Below, in pieces: positions 10,028-22,500 of a stretch of DNA of 64,000 nt. Under the pieces are notes generated by a model. It was given only the letters and a program-made list of their open reading frames with translations, had not been told where the DNA came from and did not search any database. The stretch lies in assembly GCA_020726505.1 (NCBI GenBank), contig JAHLEZ010000008.1, positions 2,294,001 to 2,358,000 on the forward strand, read 5' to 3'. Each line of letters opens with the position of its first letter. Position 1 is the first letter of the stretch. This DNA is from Leptodontidium sp. MPI-SDFR-AT-0119. Its lineage: Eukaryota > Ascomycota > Leotiomycetes > Helotiales > Leptodontidiaceae. A program made the translations under genes and the position numbers.

Positions 10028-11376
10028 TCACATGACACTCATCACATGTTTGCTGATCGGGACCTGCAAGTGTGTGCTAGCAGAAGCCAGCATGCCTTCA
10101 AAAGCAAGAGAGGTAAGGAATCAACTTGAAGTTACCATGGCTTCACAAGGGACTTTGCAGGTGCCTGCTGAGTGCCTGCCGAGGAGGCTGCCTTTACCTA
10201 CCTATGATAACAACATAAGCGAAGACCTCGGTAACTCCCTTCTTCAAGTCATTGCTACAAATGGGGAAGAAAGAATTAGGAAACAGCCCTTAAAAACAAG
10301 GCGAATAACTAACGGAAATCTCATGCCAAGAAGAGAGAGAAAGACTTCGGCGCAGTCGGCGGACGAACCGCGGATGGTCATATGTGACCGTCGGGGCTTC
10401 GTGATCAAAAATGTCCGAGGACCGTTTCTCGCCGAAGTACTTTGAACTCCAATCCATTCTAGTCTGCTCCACCTCTGCACCAGGCCACCCAGGAACGGGG
10501 AAAAGATTAAAGCCAGAAGAAACGCTACGAACTCTCCCGAAGAACTGTCACAAGGACTACAGTCATAAACACACGCAGTTCACCATAGAGCGTCTCCGAG
10601 TGAATTTCCCGTTTGGCATGTTGAAAGGCGCATGAGTGTGTCTAAGAGGCGGCCATATGACCAAAATAAGGGTCAAGTACGTTCTTAACCATGTAGGGGA
10701 AAAAATAAGCAAATGCCAGTGCCTCATTCTCTTAGAAATTTTTTTGAGCAATGCCGTTACCAGAGTTATCACGTGTAGACACAACTCTTCAACCCACCAG
10801 GGCGTTTTCCTGTTCTAGAACTGCGTCAGCCAATTAAACAGTTTCGGGCTAAATTGATGTTATCTTGACGGCGGGTGCCTGTGTTGAAGTAGAGATTCGC
10901 CTCCTTAAAACTTAGACGGATTATAAGTCAAAGGGATAAAGAACGAGACACGAGAGCGGCATGAAGGGGACGAAACCGCATAATGCAATTGCAAATCCAA
11001 ACGCTTGGGTATCATTCCACTGACTCCAAAGAATGCGTGCAAGACCAGTAACGCCCAGATGCTCATTTCGACATCAGACCAAGCAAGCAACGAAGACAGA
11101 GAATGCAAAACCAATCCGATTCATACCAACCAGCCCTCCCTCAAATAACGATCCATCTTGCTTGCCGGTACAGTATCAGAAAAGCCGGCAATGTGCCCGA
11201 GAGAAGCTTCCAGATTCCTTAATGAAATGAAATTAGCATTTTTAATCTAGGGAGGGCCAAATCGTATTGACTGTGTGTGCGAATGGTATGCATGAGTTGA
11301 AAGCGGCAAGTAGGCAGGTATCAATTGCGCGCGCAACATTACTACGTGAAATTAATAAATTTCCACCCCAAAAACA
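10028..11376. other. Gene-poor stretch, possible decayed DNA
   Basis: An open frame of about 137 codons at 10032-10445 (+) has no recognisable family or domain and is not called a gene. The rest shows no supported feature. Confidence 0.4.
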
Positions 11377-11670
11377 TTACATCTGTACCTTGACAAAAGC
11401 GAGCGAAATGACCATAGCCATGAAGCAGACGATCACCAGTGCAATGATGATGATGATGGCCATGCTGTGCGGTGATTGAATGCTAATGCATTGATTCTCG
11501 AGATCTGAATCAGCTACTGTCGCTGATTTTTGGTTGTTTCGAAGTTGGAGTTGGTAGCACTGGTGTGGACTCTCGGATTCATACGGTGGCGGTGGTTGTG
11601 ATGGAAGAGGAAAGGACTCGACGGCGCTTTTGTCGATGAGGCTATCCGCAGCGGAATCACGTACCGCCAT
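11377..11670 (-). CDS. Small hypothetical tail-anchored protein with PPxY motif
   Basis: A 97-aa frame starting at ATG 11668-11670. The N-terminal two thirds is hydrophilic and contains PPPPYESES, a PPxY motif of the kind bound by WW domains of Rsp5/Nedd4 ubiquitin ligases. The C-terminus is one strongly hydrophobic segment (MAIIIIIALVIVCFMAMVIS) followed by a short polar end, as in tail-anchored or single-pass proteins. No family is recognised and the frame is intronless. It could be chance, but a clean TM segment plus the PPxY motif argues for a real small gene. Confidence 0.45.
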   Translation of the reverse strand: MAVRDSAADSLIDKSAVESFPLPSQPPPPYESESPHQCYQLQLRNNQKSATVADSDLENQCISIQSPHSMAIIIIIALVIVCFMAMVISLAFVKVQM

Positions 11671-13341
11671 CGGGTGGATGCACTCGGACCGCGAGCTAGT
11701 AGCTTGTTTTTAGCGTGGCCTGAGAATCTCACAGTACGGGATCTTACTTGATCTGCTTTGAGGATGCGTGGGGAGACAATATCTCTTCTGCTGCTGCTGT
11801 TGTTTTTGTGTAGATGCGGAGGTGGGATGAAGAAACAAAACAAAACAACTCGCGTGCGAGCCTGCCTGCATGGGCGCACATGAAAGCCAAGAAAATTAAA
11901 CAGAAACGCTATTCGATTTTCAGCCTAGCGTAGTTTTTGAAAGTGATCAGAACAGTGTATCAATCCAGAACTGAGCATAGCATGTACAGAAAAAAGATAT
12001 CCTTTCTTCTATCCACCACGTCTTAATTCCTCTTAAGCAATGAATCCCTTGCTTCTTGAAAGCAAGCACCTTAAATTCAATCATTCTTTAACATCTCATT
12101 CTTCTAATAAGAATAGCCAATTATTACCATACCATAATCTGCGCATCTCGAGTATTAATCGGCGAACGCTACATGACCGAGGCAATGATAATCACGATCC
12201 ACATCTTCTGTCTCTAAACAATATAACGAGCAACCCGACAGGCCACTATTGTAGTACGACTAGCCACTAACTTCTCCTTGCTTTCCACTTGCTTTCAGTC
12301 TTCTTCGCCTTCTCGTTGCCCACAGTCCCTCGCGTTCGGTATCCTTGTGGCTGGAGAATCGCCGGTCACCGGGACGGGACCAGGGATCGATGCGCTATCC
12401 TAGCTCGAGCTTGTGGAAGAAGCAATACTCGAGCACTCCCAACTGAGCCCCCTCGCGACAGGCAACAAATCCGGAGGAGATGAGGTTAATGCTCAAAGCA
12501 CGGAACGGAACGGCCGGCCTGAAGCACATTGTTCATTAATTAAGGTAAGAGGGCGGTCATTTGCCTACTTTACGCCGTCACCAGGTACATTTACTTGGGT
12601 TCATTTTAGGTTTCGGCTTCAACATTCGGCCGTCTTCGCAAGTCCTGAGAGCGAGTCGTTGGAATAGGGGGTCTTGATGTGAACACCCTGTTTAATCCAA
12701 CCTCAGAACCGCCTGAGCTTCTAGAAGCTGGCTTTTGGTCCAAGGCTGACAAATTCGAGATAAGATGATTCATATCTTCAGCAGCAAAGTTGGATGCTCT
12801 AAGATATTTTGTCTGGCTGACCAAATCAGTGCAGGATGCAGAGTACAGAAAATCTGGTGATCCGATGAGAGCAAGTCATCGACCTGAATGGGACCAAATA
12901 GCAGAAATGCTAGGCTTCCACTAGGTAGTTCACCAGTCATGTCAAAATTTTCTATGGCTTCACGAAGATCAGTCTATTTGAGGTCTGAAAAAAAAATTGT
13001 ACATCTTTCTTACCTCTTACCCAAGCAGATGAAGAGGGATCCCAACCCCAGGCTGATACAAGGCTGTCCTGTCTGTCCTGTCTGTCCTATCAGCCTTGTG
13101 GCTGGCCTTTTGGTCAGAAGGGATGGAGATGATGGTAAAGTCCATGCTCCGCTCCGGACTCTGCAGCGGCCGAAGAGGCGGAGCAACACCCGACGCTAAT
13201 AATATCCTTGACGTCGAGCATCATTTTGCCAAGGCACACTTTTTCTAGGGCAAGGCAGCCAGCCTCATATACTGAAGGTCACAGCCTTGCCAATCCTCTA
13301 CTTGCCATCCATACTTTTCTCTTCGCTTTGGCTTCATCATC
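11671..13341. other. Gene-poor stretch
   Basis: No gene recognised. It contains a 9-bp minisatellite at 13064-13089 and the presumed promoter of the SDR-like gene at its right end. Confidence 0.45.
13064..13089. repeat. 9-bp minisatellite CTGTCCTGT x3
   Basis: Nearly three tandem copies of CTGTCCTGT, about 250 bp upstream of the SDR-like start codon. Confidence 0.75.
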
Positions 13342-14500
13342 ATGGCTTTGAATTTTGGCTCGGAGTTCCTGGTTTCTATGCCTCCTATTGAGACCACACT
13401 ACCATTTGAAGAGCTGGTGGATAACCGGGCGAGCCTCACGAAGCATCGTGACACATATTCTTTCATCGACCCCTTTCGCTTCAGGAATAAGCTCAGGGGT
13501 AAAGTGGTCTTGATCACACAAGCTCATCGTGGGATTGGTCGATCTACTGCAGTTGCATTTGCACGTAAGACAACATTTCTGATAAGTCTTCAGCCTTTTT
13601 GCGTATTTCTGCTGGGCAATTTTGGTTCCCTTCCTCTTCAAGACTATGTCATTCATGCCATTTATGACTTTGACTTCAGTTAAGCGAACAATGCTGACTT
13701 GCCGTCATTTAGAGGCAGGAGCATCAGTCTGCTGTGTTGGTCCAAATGCCGAGTCACTTGAACCTGTTCTCCGCGAGATCAAGGAGAAGTTTGGCACTCC
13801 AACATTGGCTCTAACAGCCGACCTTCTCGCTCCAAATGCTGCGGCCCAGATCGTAAAACTGGTAGAGCAGTATCGCGGACCAGTCGACATCCTCATCAAC
13901 ATCACACCTGCTTCATACGTACGGCCTTTTCACCAAGAACCCGACATTATGAAGGACTGGTGGCCGAGTATGGAGGCCAGTCTTCGTGTCCCCATTGAGC
14001 TGATACATGCTGTTCTTCCTTCCATGATAGAGCGCAGACAAGGCACCATAATCAGCACAACACTGATGAGCGCCGTGATCCAAGCCCCATATCTATCAGC
14101 ACACAGCACCGGCACTGCTGCACTGCTCAAGTTCCATCACCATCTCCATTCGGAAATGTCATCGAAGGGAATTACGTCTTTTCCTGTCCATCCAGGTCTG
14201 GTGCCCAGCCACATCCACGATCCCAGTAGCCTGTTTCAAGGGCAGCCAGAACATATTGGGCAAGAGAAAGAATACCGAGACAAAATGACCAATATGGCGA
14301 GTAACATGGAGTGGAGTTCTGCAGGTCTTGCGAGTGGAACGTTCCTTGCGCTCTGTGCGGACCCGCGTGCAAAGATTTTGAGTGGGCTTTATGTCAACGC
14401 TGAACGAGATATGGAAGAGGTTATTCGGAATATGGAGGCGGATTGGGGTGAGAGAGTAAGGGAAGATAGACTCTACCTGTTGAAGGTTGATGAGTATTGA
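13342..14500 (+). CDS. Short-chain dehydrogenase/reductase-like protein, degenerate active site
   Basis: A 336-aa Rossmann-fold protein; exons 13342-13564 and 13713-14500. After a 50-residue N-terminal extension, GKVVLITQAHRGIGRSTAVA (residues 53-72) is the SDR cofactor loop, but the first Gly of TGxxxGIG is Gln60. The usual NNAG is NITP (137-140). The active-site helix reads YLSAHSTGTAALL (201-213), aligned to the SDR consensus SAYSASKAAL: the catalytic Tyr is His205 and the Lys is Thr209, and no other YxxxK motif exists nearby. The segment FPVHPGLVPSHIHDPSS corresponds to the PG motif and substrate loop. The fold is clear but normal SDR chemistry is unlikely, so a pseudoenzyme, a binding protein or altered catalysis is inferred. 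It has no biosynthetic neighbours. Confidence 0.85.
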
Positions 14501-17500
14501 TGGGCATGGGAAATGAGCAAGTTCTGGTTCGGGTGTTATGGTGTTGGTCGATGGTAAATGGAAGACTGGGTTCTAGGTACAGGGAAAGAGAAAGGGAAAG
14601 GATAAAGAACTATAGACTGTATAAACTCGCAATCACATCTCAAGCTCTATACCTAGCGTCGATACCTCCCTTCAGGAAGATGAGAGCTGTAGCTCGCTTA
14701 TAGACCGAGAGCCAAGTCGGTAGACAAAGAGCCAGGCCAGGTGAACGGTGTTTACCTTCCATGTCAAGTTCATCAACCAGCGTCGGAGATAGGGGTTAGG
14801 TCACCTCAAATCCCATAAACGAAAATACCGAACTTTCCTCTCCTAGTCTAGGTAAAACCAAGCATCCCACACCCCACCCTCCCACAAGAAGATAGATCGC
14901 ACGCGATCTCGCTTGACCCCCACATACAAACCCCACGACGACCCCGAGACATCTCCCACCCATCAAAAAAAGCATCTCGGACTGAGATATCTAATCACGA
15001 ACAGGTTCGCACCTGACCCAATACAACAACAACAACTAGCTAAGTTAGGTATGAATTTGACCTAGCAAGATCACCATCAGCATTCACATGTTCCTTGCCC
15101 TCTCGGAGACATACGGAGAGCACCCTCGGCAGTCAGTCACACGGTAAAGCAATTCAGCTCACACGATTACTTTCCAGACCAAGTATCGAGGCATCCATAC
15201 AAAACAAAACCATCTCGATCACCAACAAACAGGATAGCCGCACCATCCGACAACCGAACCCGATGCCGCCGTACCCATCTAGCATCTCATCCTCCCCAAA
15301 CTTCAGAACAAGTACCACAGTGAATCTGAGCTCACCCTCGTACATATGACAAAAACCAACCAATCCCTCCTCTTCCATCGTACAAACCAACTTGCTGAAC
15401 TCAGCACTTCCCATTCTCACTCCCCCTAGTCATCTACCTACCAAGCTTTTACGCCCTTCCAACAACCCCTCTCTTTCATAGGTGCCGTCTACGACAAGCG
15501 AAGAAGGGAAGCCCAGCAGTTTGGACCCCAACTTTCTTACTTCCCTATCTTACCTAGTACTTTCTTAAGGTGTAGGTTCGAGGGTATGGGAGGCCTTCGC
15601 TACCGAGCGGGGAACTGTCAAAGTCAACCCACGTAAGCAGCGAGCCACTCTGGCACCACTCATGAACAAGACCACACCCGCGCTCCTAAGCGCATTACCA
15701 ATCTGGAATTGCAAAGCAGAGGAAATGCATTTGAAATAGGTGGTTTTTAAGGTTCTGAGTCTGAGCAGCTGGGCTTTTGAGGAAGTGGGATGAGAAGATG
15801 AGGGGAAGGGAGGAGGGATTCTTAGATCCGAAGGCCGACGCTTGGGATATTCTGTAGAAGGATACAGTTCGCCTTTCTTACACCGGAATTCTACTGGATA
15901 GAAGGATATGTGGTTGTAAATACACACCGGATATGAATCATACCTTCTCACCACACCTCGCCGATCCCAAAAGGGTGAAAATATGCTGCGATGGTTTGGG
16001 TTACACTAGATTCCTGCAATGCCGGACGGCATCCAGTCAGTCAGTGGAGCCCGTGAAGTCAAATCGTGACACCCCCCCTCACCACACGATCATGATCAGA
16101 TAGAACAACCAACCATCAAGCACATAACGTTACAGTACCGACTCCGGAATGCCACACTCCTATCTCGGCACTCACTCACTTCCCATCCAAGTAAATAATC
16201 AGATTAAGAGTTAGCGCGCCCGCGCTTCTCGCCCTCGAAAATAAAATCGCAACACACATGCAGCAGCCTCAAAGTTCAGCAAGCCAGCCACTCACTCTCC
16301 TCCACGATCGTGGCAATCGCACTCACCGTCCAGCTGGATATCCTGAGCCTGCATATTCACAAGCCCACAATCCAACCGTAGGTACGAGTAGGATATCAGT
16401 GTTGCCTTCAAGCGGTCTCACCCAAGACCAACCCCGCATTCAGGCTTCAGGCTTCCTTCAGGTGCCTCAAGCCTCCAGCAGATTTCGGGGCTGACCGATC
16501 TCATCTTACTCTCCACAAGCCATTTCCAATGTACATATGCGACTGCTGCGGATGACAGCCGCGCCGCCAAAGATCCAACCTATTGATTAAATGTGAACTT
16601 CGCCTCAAAATAATAATCCCTCCGTCTTGCATCTTGACTTTGACCTTTGATAGGGGTGAATCATTCATGCCTGGATGGACTCCAATATCCCGTGGAGGAA
16701 GGAATATCGCCTCCACATCACATCACATCGCATCGCATTTGAATAACCTTTCCCAGTACCGACCGTATTGCAATTACAAAGCCAAACCCTATCCCTATGA
16801 TGCCTCCCCTTCTCCTATGACGCAAACGGAGAAACATCACTCACTCGTTGAACTCTCAGACCCCAAATCCAAATCAAGACAACAAAGATAAGCATCGCGC
16901 TGTATTAAATAATCAATCAGTCAGTCAAACCAAAAAAAATGATCCGATATCCACATCATCAATCGAAATCGAGATCTAGATCCCTCAGCCCCACTAAATT
17001 CCAATCCCCTTTTCAAATCCCAGGGGCTGAATAATCCCCTTCCCTACCCAACCACACACCACACACCTCCCAAACACACAAAGAGAAATGCACCGTGACA
17101 CCCCTACCTGCTAGACCCACCCTATCAGATCCAACGTCACACTTACCTTATCCAGTAAGACACCTACACCACCTACCTCATCCATTCCAATCCAAATCCC
17201 ACCTGCCCACCACACCCCCTGGCACACATCATCCGCCCCTCCCCTCCCCTCATCCCTTTCACAAAACCCAACGCACCGGAAACGCACGGCAAGCGAGTAC
17301 GCGAGAGCTTGTGAAAGGAGCCGGAAGAACAAAGCCAAAAGCCCAACCCGCCTTCCGATGAACGGCTCTCGTACATTCCGCGCTGCTGATTGGATGGTTG
17401 GGGGGAGTTGGCGGTGAAGACTTGTGTGCACCGTGTGTGGCGCTTGAGGATTTACCTTAGATGAAGTACTGCAGAGTTGGAGGGAGTGCCGTTGCTTGGC

Positions 17501-18743
17501 AAGGCAGACGGATAGCAGGCACCGAAGCCGAGTACCGTCCAAGACTTAATGGGTTGGTTGAGGGGAGAGGGAGGGCGTCCGATTACCGGTCCAGAGATGA
17601 AGATGGAGATAGTGCAAGTAGTGTTATTAAGGAAATCTGCTTGTTACTGTGATACTGCTGTTGCGATATTGTGATTATTGTATTCACTACTCAAAAAATA
17701 ATAGAACCGACTACCAGACCGCTTTATCAACCTGCATCTTTGTTGTTTCAAATGTTTCAAAATGTTGCCTTGTGTTAAGTTGAGCTTCGCTACTCGTACT
17801 CGTACTGCACCATTGCGTGGCTGAAAACGTATGCGCTGTGCTTGCAATCGTGTGCTGGTCGGGCACGGAAACAAAGTAAACTTGCCTTACCGATGCGATT
17901 AAGGAGTGGGAGAGTGGAGATTCAGGGTCCCGCATTAGTGCCAAAACCCACCTCGCCAGAAGCGCAGTGCGGGAACAGAAAAAATTAGGTACAGTAGAGT
18001 GTGAATCATCGTGAAGTTTTTCAATCTACCTAGAAGAGAAATTTTTTTTCTTTTCTTTTCAGTGAAACTGTGGGGAAATGTTTCGGATAGTTCTTTTGGT
18101 TTAATAATGAAAAGGCGAATTTTATAAAAAAAAAAAAAATTGGTTCAGTAGTGCGGTGGAGATTTTCCGGGTAGGTACAAGTAGCGTATTTAAATTGTGG
18201 AGTTTTATGTTATTTATTCATCACGAGGCAAAGAAACCTAAAGGAAAGAAAGGAACGGCCGGGGTTCCGTCTGTTTACACCGAGCCGGATGGAAGGCGAG
18301 GTTTAAAGGAGACGGAGACGGAAGAGCGGAGCATACAAGTCACAAGCGAATGCATATTGAATGGGAAGCGTGAATGATTTTTGAGTATGTTTTTTGATAT
18401 TGTATGTAACTATTGTAGCTCGACCTCTTTATCGAGGGAGCAGAAAATATTCCCCATCCTTTCCTTCCATTAGACAGTAGAGAAATCGTTCCTCCCTTTA
18501 ACTCCTCATGAGTGGTGTGAACCGATTTGTCCCCGTCTCTTCTGTGATTCCCATTCATCCCATTCATTCATCCTGCTGTACAAGTTTCTGAATCCCCTAT
18601 AACCCAAGACCCGAAATGAAAAAAAAGTGGTATTTGTTTTGTTGCTTCTGAAACGCCGTTCCCAATGCTTCGCTGAGAAATCGCTCAAAGATAATCGCTG
18701 CAGACCCATCCCGTGTAAACCAAGTGACTCGATGTTGGCGAAC
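14501..18743. other. 4.2-kb gene-free stretch
   Basis: No protein family, tRNA or rRNA recognised on either strand. It is C/A-rich on the plus strand in several blocks (about 14.8-17.3 kb), with short CACAT/CGCAT repeats near 16.72 kb and an A13 tract near 18.13 kb. It may hold long UTRs or a non-coding transcript, for which there is no sequence proof. Confidence 0.4.
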
Positions 18744-19517
18744 TTAATAAACGCTGATTGCGGATATCAAGTCCGGTTGCGTCCTTTGTGGGAGGTAGAA
18801 GCCCTCCTCGAAGAAGGCTTGCTGTTCGGACTGTGGTATCGAGCCGGTTGGCTTGGAGTAGAAGGATGTGGTTGCGATCTTTTGCTTCTCAGAGAAGGTT
18901 GGGAGGGCGTTGTTTGGAGGAGATGGTGGCATTGACTCGTCTTCTGAGGAGTCGGAGTCGTGGTCGAGTTCGGGAGGTTGTTGCGAGCGGGAAGGTGTGA
19001 GATGTAATTGCAGACCCTCGAAGTCCTCCTCGCCATCATCCTCGAATTCCTCCTCTACTTCAGCGACGATCGAGATGGTGCTGTTTGAGCTGACCCGTTG
19101 TAATTGTGCGAAGCCAGTATCCATCTCCACATCGTCATCCGAGTCGTATTCGCTGTCTGAGTCGGAGGAGTCGGCGTCCTCTGCTTGCCAGTCCTCCTCA
19201 GGGTCCTCCACTATTGCGTCTGCCCATTGGATGTGCTTTGGCTCTTCGGTCTTGGTAGCCTTCTTGACGGATTGGTTGAACCAGCTCTCTTGTTCTTGCT
19301 CAGCTTCAGCAAGCTCGAGCATCAAGGAGTCGAGAAGGTTGGCGTGGCCGACGAGGAGGCGGAGGTTGTGATCTGCTCGGGCAGCCTCGGATGAGAGCTT
19401 GCCGCGAGCAGTGTGTGCGAGGTAGTAAGTTTGAGTAACAGACATTGCCTTTCGCTTCAATGGAGATGATGGTGAGGATGAGGAGGAAGAAAGTGGTGAT
19501 CTGGAGAGAGACGACAT
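18744..19517 (-). CDS. Acidic conserved fungal protein of unknown function
   Basis: A 257-aa single-exon protein with ATG at 19515-19517; an in-frame ATG 45 bp upstream would add 15 residues. After a Ser/Pro-rich start, the block QTYYLAHTARGKLSSEAARA continues as DHNLRLLVGHANLLDSLMLE and LAEAEQEQESWFNQS. It is helical and looks highly constrained; I associate it with a conserved Pezizomycotina family without an assigned function. The rest is low-complexity and very acidic (EDPEEDWQAEDADSSDSDSE, EVEEEFEDDGEEDFEG), then a conserved-looking tail (EQQAFFEEGFYLPQR). No membrane segment or signal peptide is seen. A soluble regulatory or scaffold role is only a guess. Confidence 0.8.
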   Translation of the reverse strand: MSSLSRSPLSSSSSSPSSPLKRKAMSVTQTYYLAHTARGKLSSEAARADHNLRLLVGHANLLDSLMLELAEAEQEQESWFNQSVKKATKTEEPKHIQWADAIVEDPEEDWQAEDADSSDSDSEYDSDDDVEMDTGFAQLQRVSSNSTISIVAEVEEEFEDDGEEDFEGLQLHLTPSRSQQPPELDHDSDSSEDESMPPSPPNNALPTFSEKQKIATTSFYSKPTGSIPQSEQQAFFEEGFYLPQRTQPDLISAISVY

Positions 19518-22500
19518 TTTGTATGGTGGTTGTGCAATTATGTGCTTTGATGAATGAGTCAAGGCAACACTTTTTGGCGAGGCCGAGGACCGGTGAACGG
19601 AAGGCAGGCCGAGTTAGTGTTGAGCAGGGCGTCGAAGATGCAAGAAGCCAACTCGAGTTCTGATTGTTTGATGGTTGTTGCGGGTTGTTGTTGATTGACT
19701 TTGGAGATGTTGTTAAAGTAGCTGTGAGTGATGTTTGAATGCTGTTTGTTGGTGTGAGTGAGTTGTGTGTATTGGAATGGAGGTCCTCCTTTGAGGGTCG
19801 GTGGGTTTATTATGTATCCAGCTGATTATTCTCGTACAGCACGCACTCCAGACACCGTACCCCGAACAAGGCTCAAATAAAAGCCGACAGCTCCGTTTCT
19901 CTCGTAAGGCCGCGAGCAGGGGGTGGCATGGGTGGGATCGCATCCACATCCACATCCACATACATCCGCCTCGCATCCCTGCCACGAGTCATCCAGGGCG
20001 CACGCACGCACGCGCACTTCGCACTCTTAGTCTCTTACCGTTCGCTTCTCGCTTTCCTAAGCAGTCGGCCTTCAGACTCACCGCAACCTACGAGCCTTGC
20101 CTGACTGGGTAACTGAAGAGTCCGCTCGGGGACTTCTGTTTCCCATGCCATGCCAAGCACATGCCCACCGCTCCTATTCAGTTCAGTTCTTGTTCTTGTT
20201 CATGACATGGCTTGCGGAGCATCAGCCTTCCATCATCAAGCCGCCCAAGGAATTAAACTCAAACTCCGAATGCGAAAGCCACATACTCGAATACTGTGCT
20301 GCACCACACTGCTGCACTACACTGCTGCACTCGATTGATTGTGAGCCTGGATGAGCCATCAGTCGATGATGACTCTATTCCCCCTCCAACGTCTAAGCAA
20401 TAGCCTACCTTCGCTACCGAGTACACTCTGCTGCACTGCTCTTAGCCAATGCTCTCAGGCAACCAACTCCGCACCCCTATTCCGTAAATGCCCTCCCTAC
20501 TCGTAAATTACCTGTGACAACTGAACATCATGCTTCTCCTGCCCATCTCCGCCGAGACGGGTGACACGCTACGCTCCACGGTGTATGGCCTTTAGGAGTT
20601 AACGACCTTTAGGACCACGCCCTGGCCAGAGCTGACAAACCCTTGAGACTACCTCATTTGCTTGCCTTTGTTACAAAGCAAATTCCAGTGATTAAAAAAC
20701 TCAAATGGTTTCCAATCCCTTCTCAGACTGTCTATGATCCAATTGCCATTGCCGAAACAATATTAATCACTGAAAGCGGGTAATGACCCAAGTGGAAAAA
20801 TGGGTTCACTCTTTCTTTCATCATTTGAAGATTTGTTGGAGACCTCGCTTGGTCCCTCATGATTAGGAATAGGATTGCACACTGTCGGTAGGCTTCCTGA
20901 CTTGCGAATTGCGAACATCCTAGATTCCTTGTGCAACTGCTTGACTCTCTCCCCTCTCCTGGCCGCGTGGAGTAGATTGACATTGGATGCTCAGAGCATA
21001 CGCTCATCCCATCTCGTCTCTACCTACTCTACTCTCCGCAATTCAATCTGTACGATGAGGTTAATTCCTCCGCATCGCATTGGAAACGACGGATGAGCCA
21101 CACAGCCTCCACATCCACGAAACATACGGCGGACCCGCTGTACTGAACAGATAGATTACCAGATCTGGCTGTACGATGCGGCGCGAACATCGTTTCGCTG
21201 GCAGTGTCGACGACTGCTGCGAGTCTGCGACGCCAGCGTGACGAATGGCCCAGCAACAATTAATCTGGCAGCCTGCGATCCTAATCGAGCATGCCTGACG
21301 CCCTGATTTCGTTGGCCAACATGCGAATCCGACGATGACAAGGGCGCGGAGGAACTGTTCAGCGACTGAGCGACCGTCGGGTTGGATAGGCTGCGAGTGG
21401 CTTGCAACCAAGCCGTCCGCAGCACGTAAGCAACATCTGTAACAGGAAGGCTTCTGTAACGTGTCAATCAACCACTTTCAGGCAGCGTAATTATTATTTC
21501 TCAAATCAAATCAAATCAATCGCGATCGCGATCGCACGAGCCTTTTCGTTCAACAACTAGAAAGGCCCGCTCTTCTGCACTTCTTTCACGCATGTGTGAC
21601 GACTTTGGTGGATGCCCTCCCGCTTCTCGGATTCGGGTAGCCTTCGTCATTCGAGGATTAACTCTAAATCTCCCTCGCTTGGCGTCACCACAGTGTACAG
21701 GTCATCAACGTGCATCTCAACCCATGGGAAACCACACTCAAATGTCTCCGTGGACCATCCACTCGTACAGTACCGTGCGACGATGCGAGATGCACAGTAT
21801 GCATCGGGATTTGGGAGGCTGGCTGGTCGTCGATACCTTCTCGAAGGTTACTCAATCCGAGTAGTCCTAACTACTGGTGGACCGTGAAGCCCGACTACAA
21901 AGCCACAGCCATCCCCAGACCCATAACGTGCAATTTTTCCTCAATGACGCAGTCACGACGTATTTCATCGCAAATCGAGACAATGAAGAACAATGAGTCC
22001 AGAGTCCAGACTTCTATGCAGCAATGCAGCAATGCCTCAAGGTGAGGAGTCACAGGCTTCTGATGCAATAACTTTCTTCCCGCAACAAGCCGCTATGATG
22101 ATCACTTGCTCATGAAGCTTGCGAGAATAATTCGTAAATGTTGTCGTCGCTCCTGCACATATTCGTGGTGCCTAGGAAACGTTCAGATCCGAAGTCCGAG
22201 TCCATGGACGGACGAACCAGTTTGCGAGCAGGAGTGGCACGGTACGTACTCTTTACGATAGTACGAGCCAGCCAACCAGATGCTAGCGCCGAGTCAATGA
22301 GCAATGGGGATTTCGAAGCGAGCGGCATTCTTAAGGCCGATGTAAAATCCGCATTGCTTTTAGCCAAGCCCAAGCCTTGCCGTGGGGATTTCTAAGATCC
22401 GACGGGTTTTGACACAAAATTTAACCTTAAGTTCGAGATGGCCCATCCCATTGGTCACCCTACGAGGCTTCGGGTTCGCATTGCTCAGCAATCCGAAGTG

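Noticed and set aside
10032..10445. 137-codon open frame on the plus strand
   Set aside because: No domain, no signal, ordinary random composition; it directly follows the poly-G run. Not called as a gene.
15565..15954. 129-codon open frame on the minus strand
   Set aside because: No recognisable family and no convincing start context; the surrounding DNA looks non-coding.
17111..17542. 143-codon open frame on the minus strand
   Set aside because: Composition reflects the CA/GT-rich DNA; no motif or splice-supported extension.
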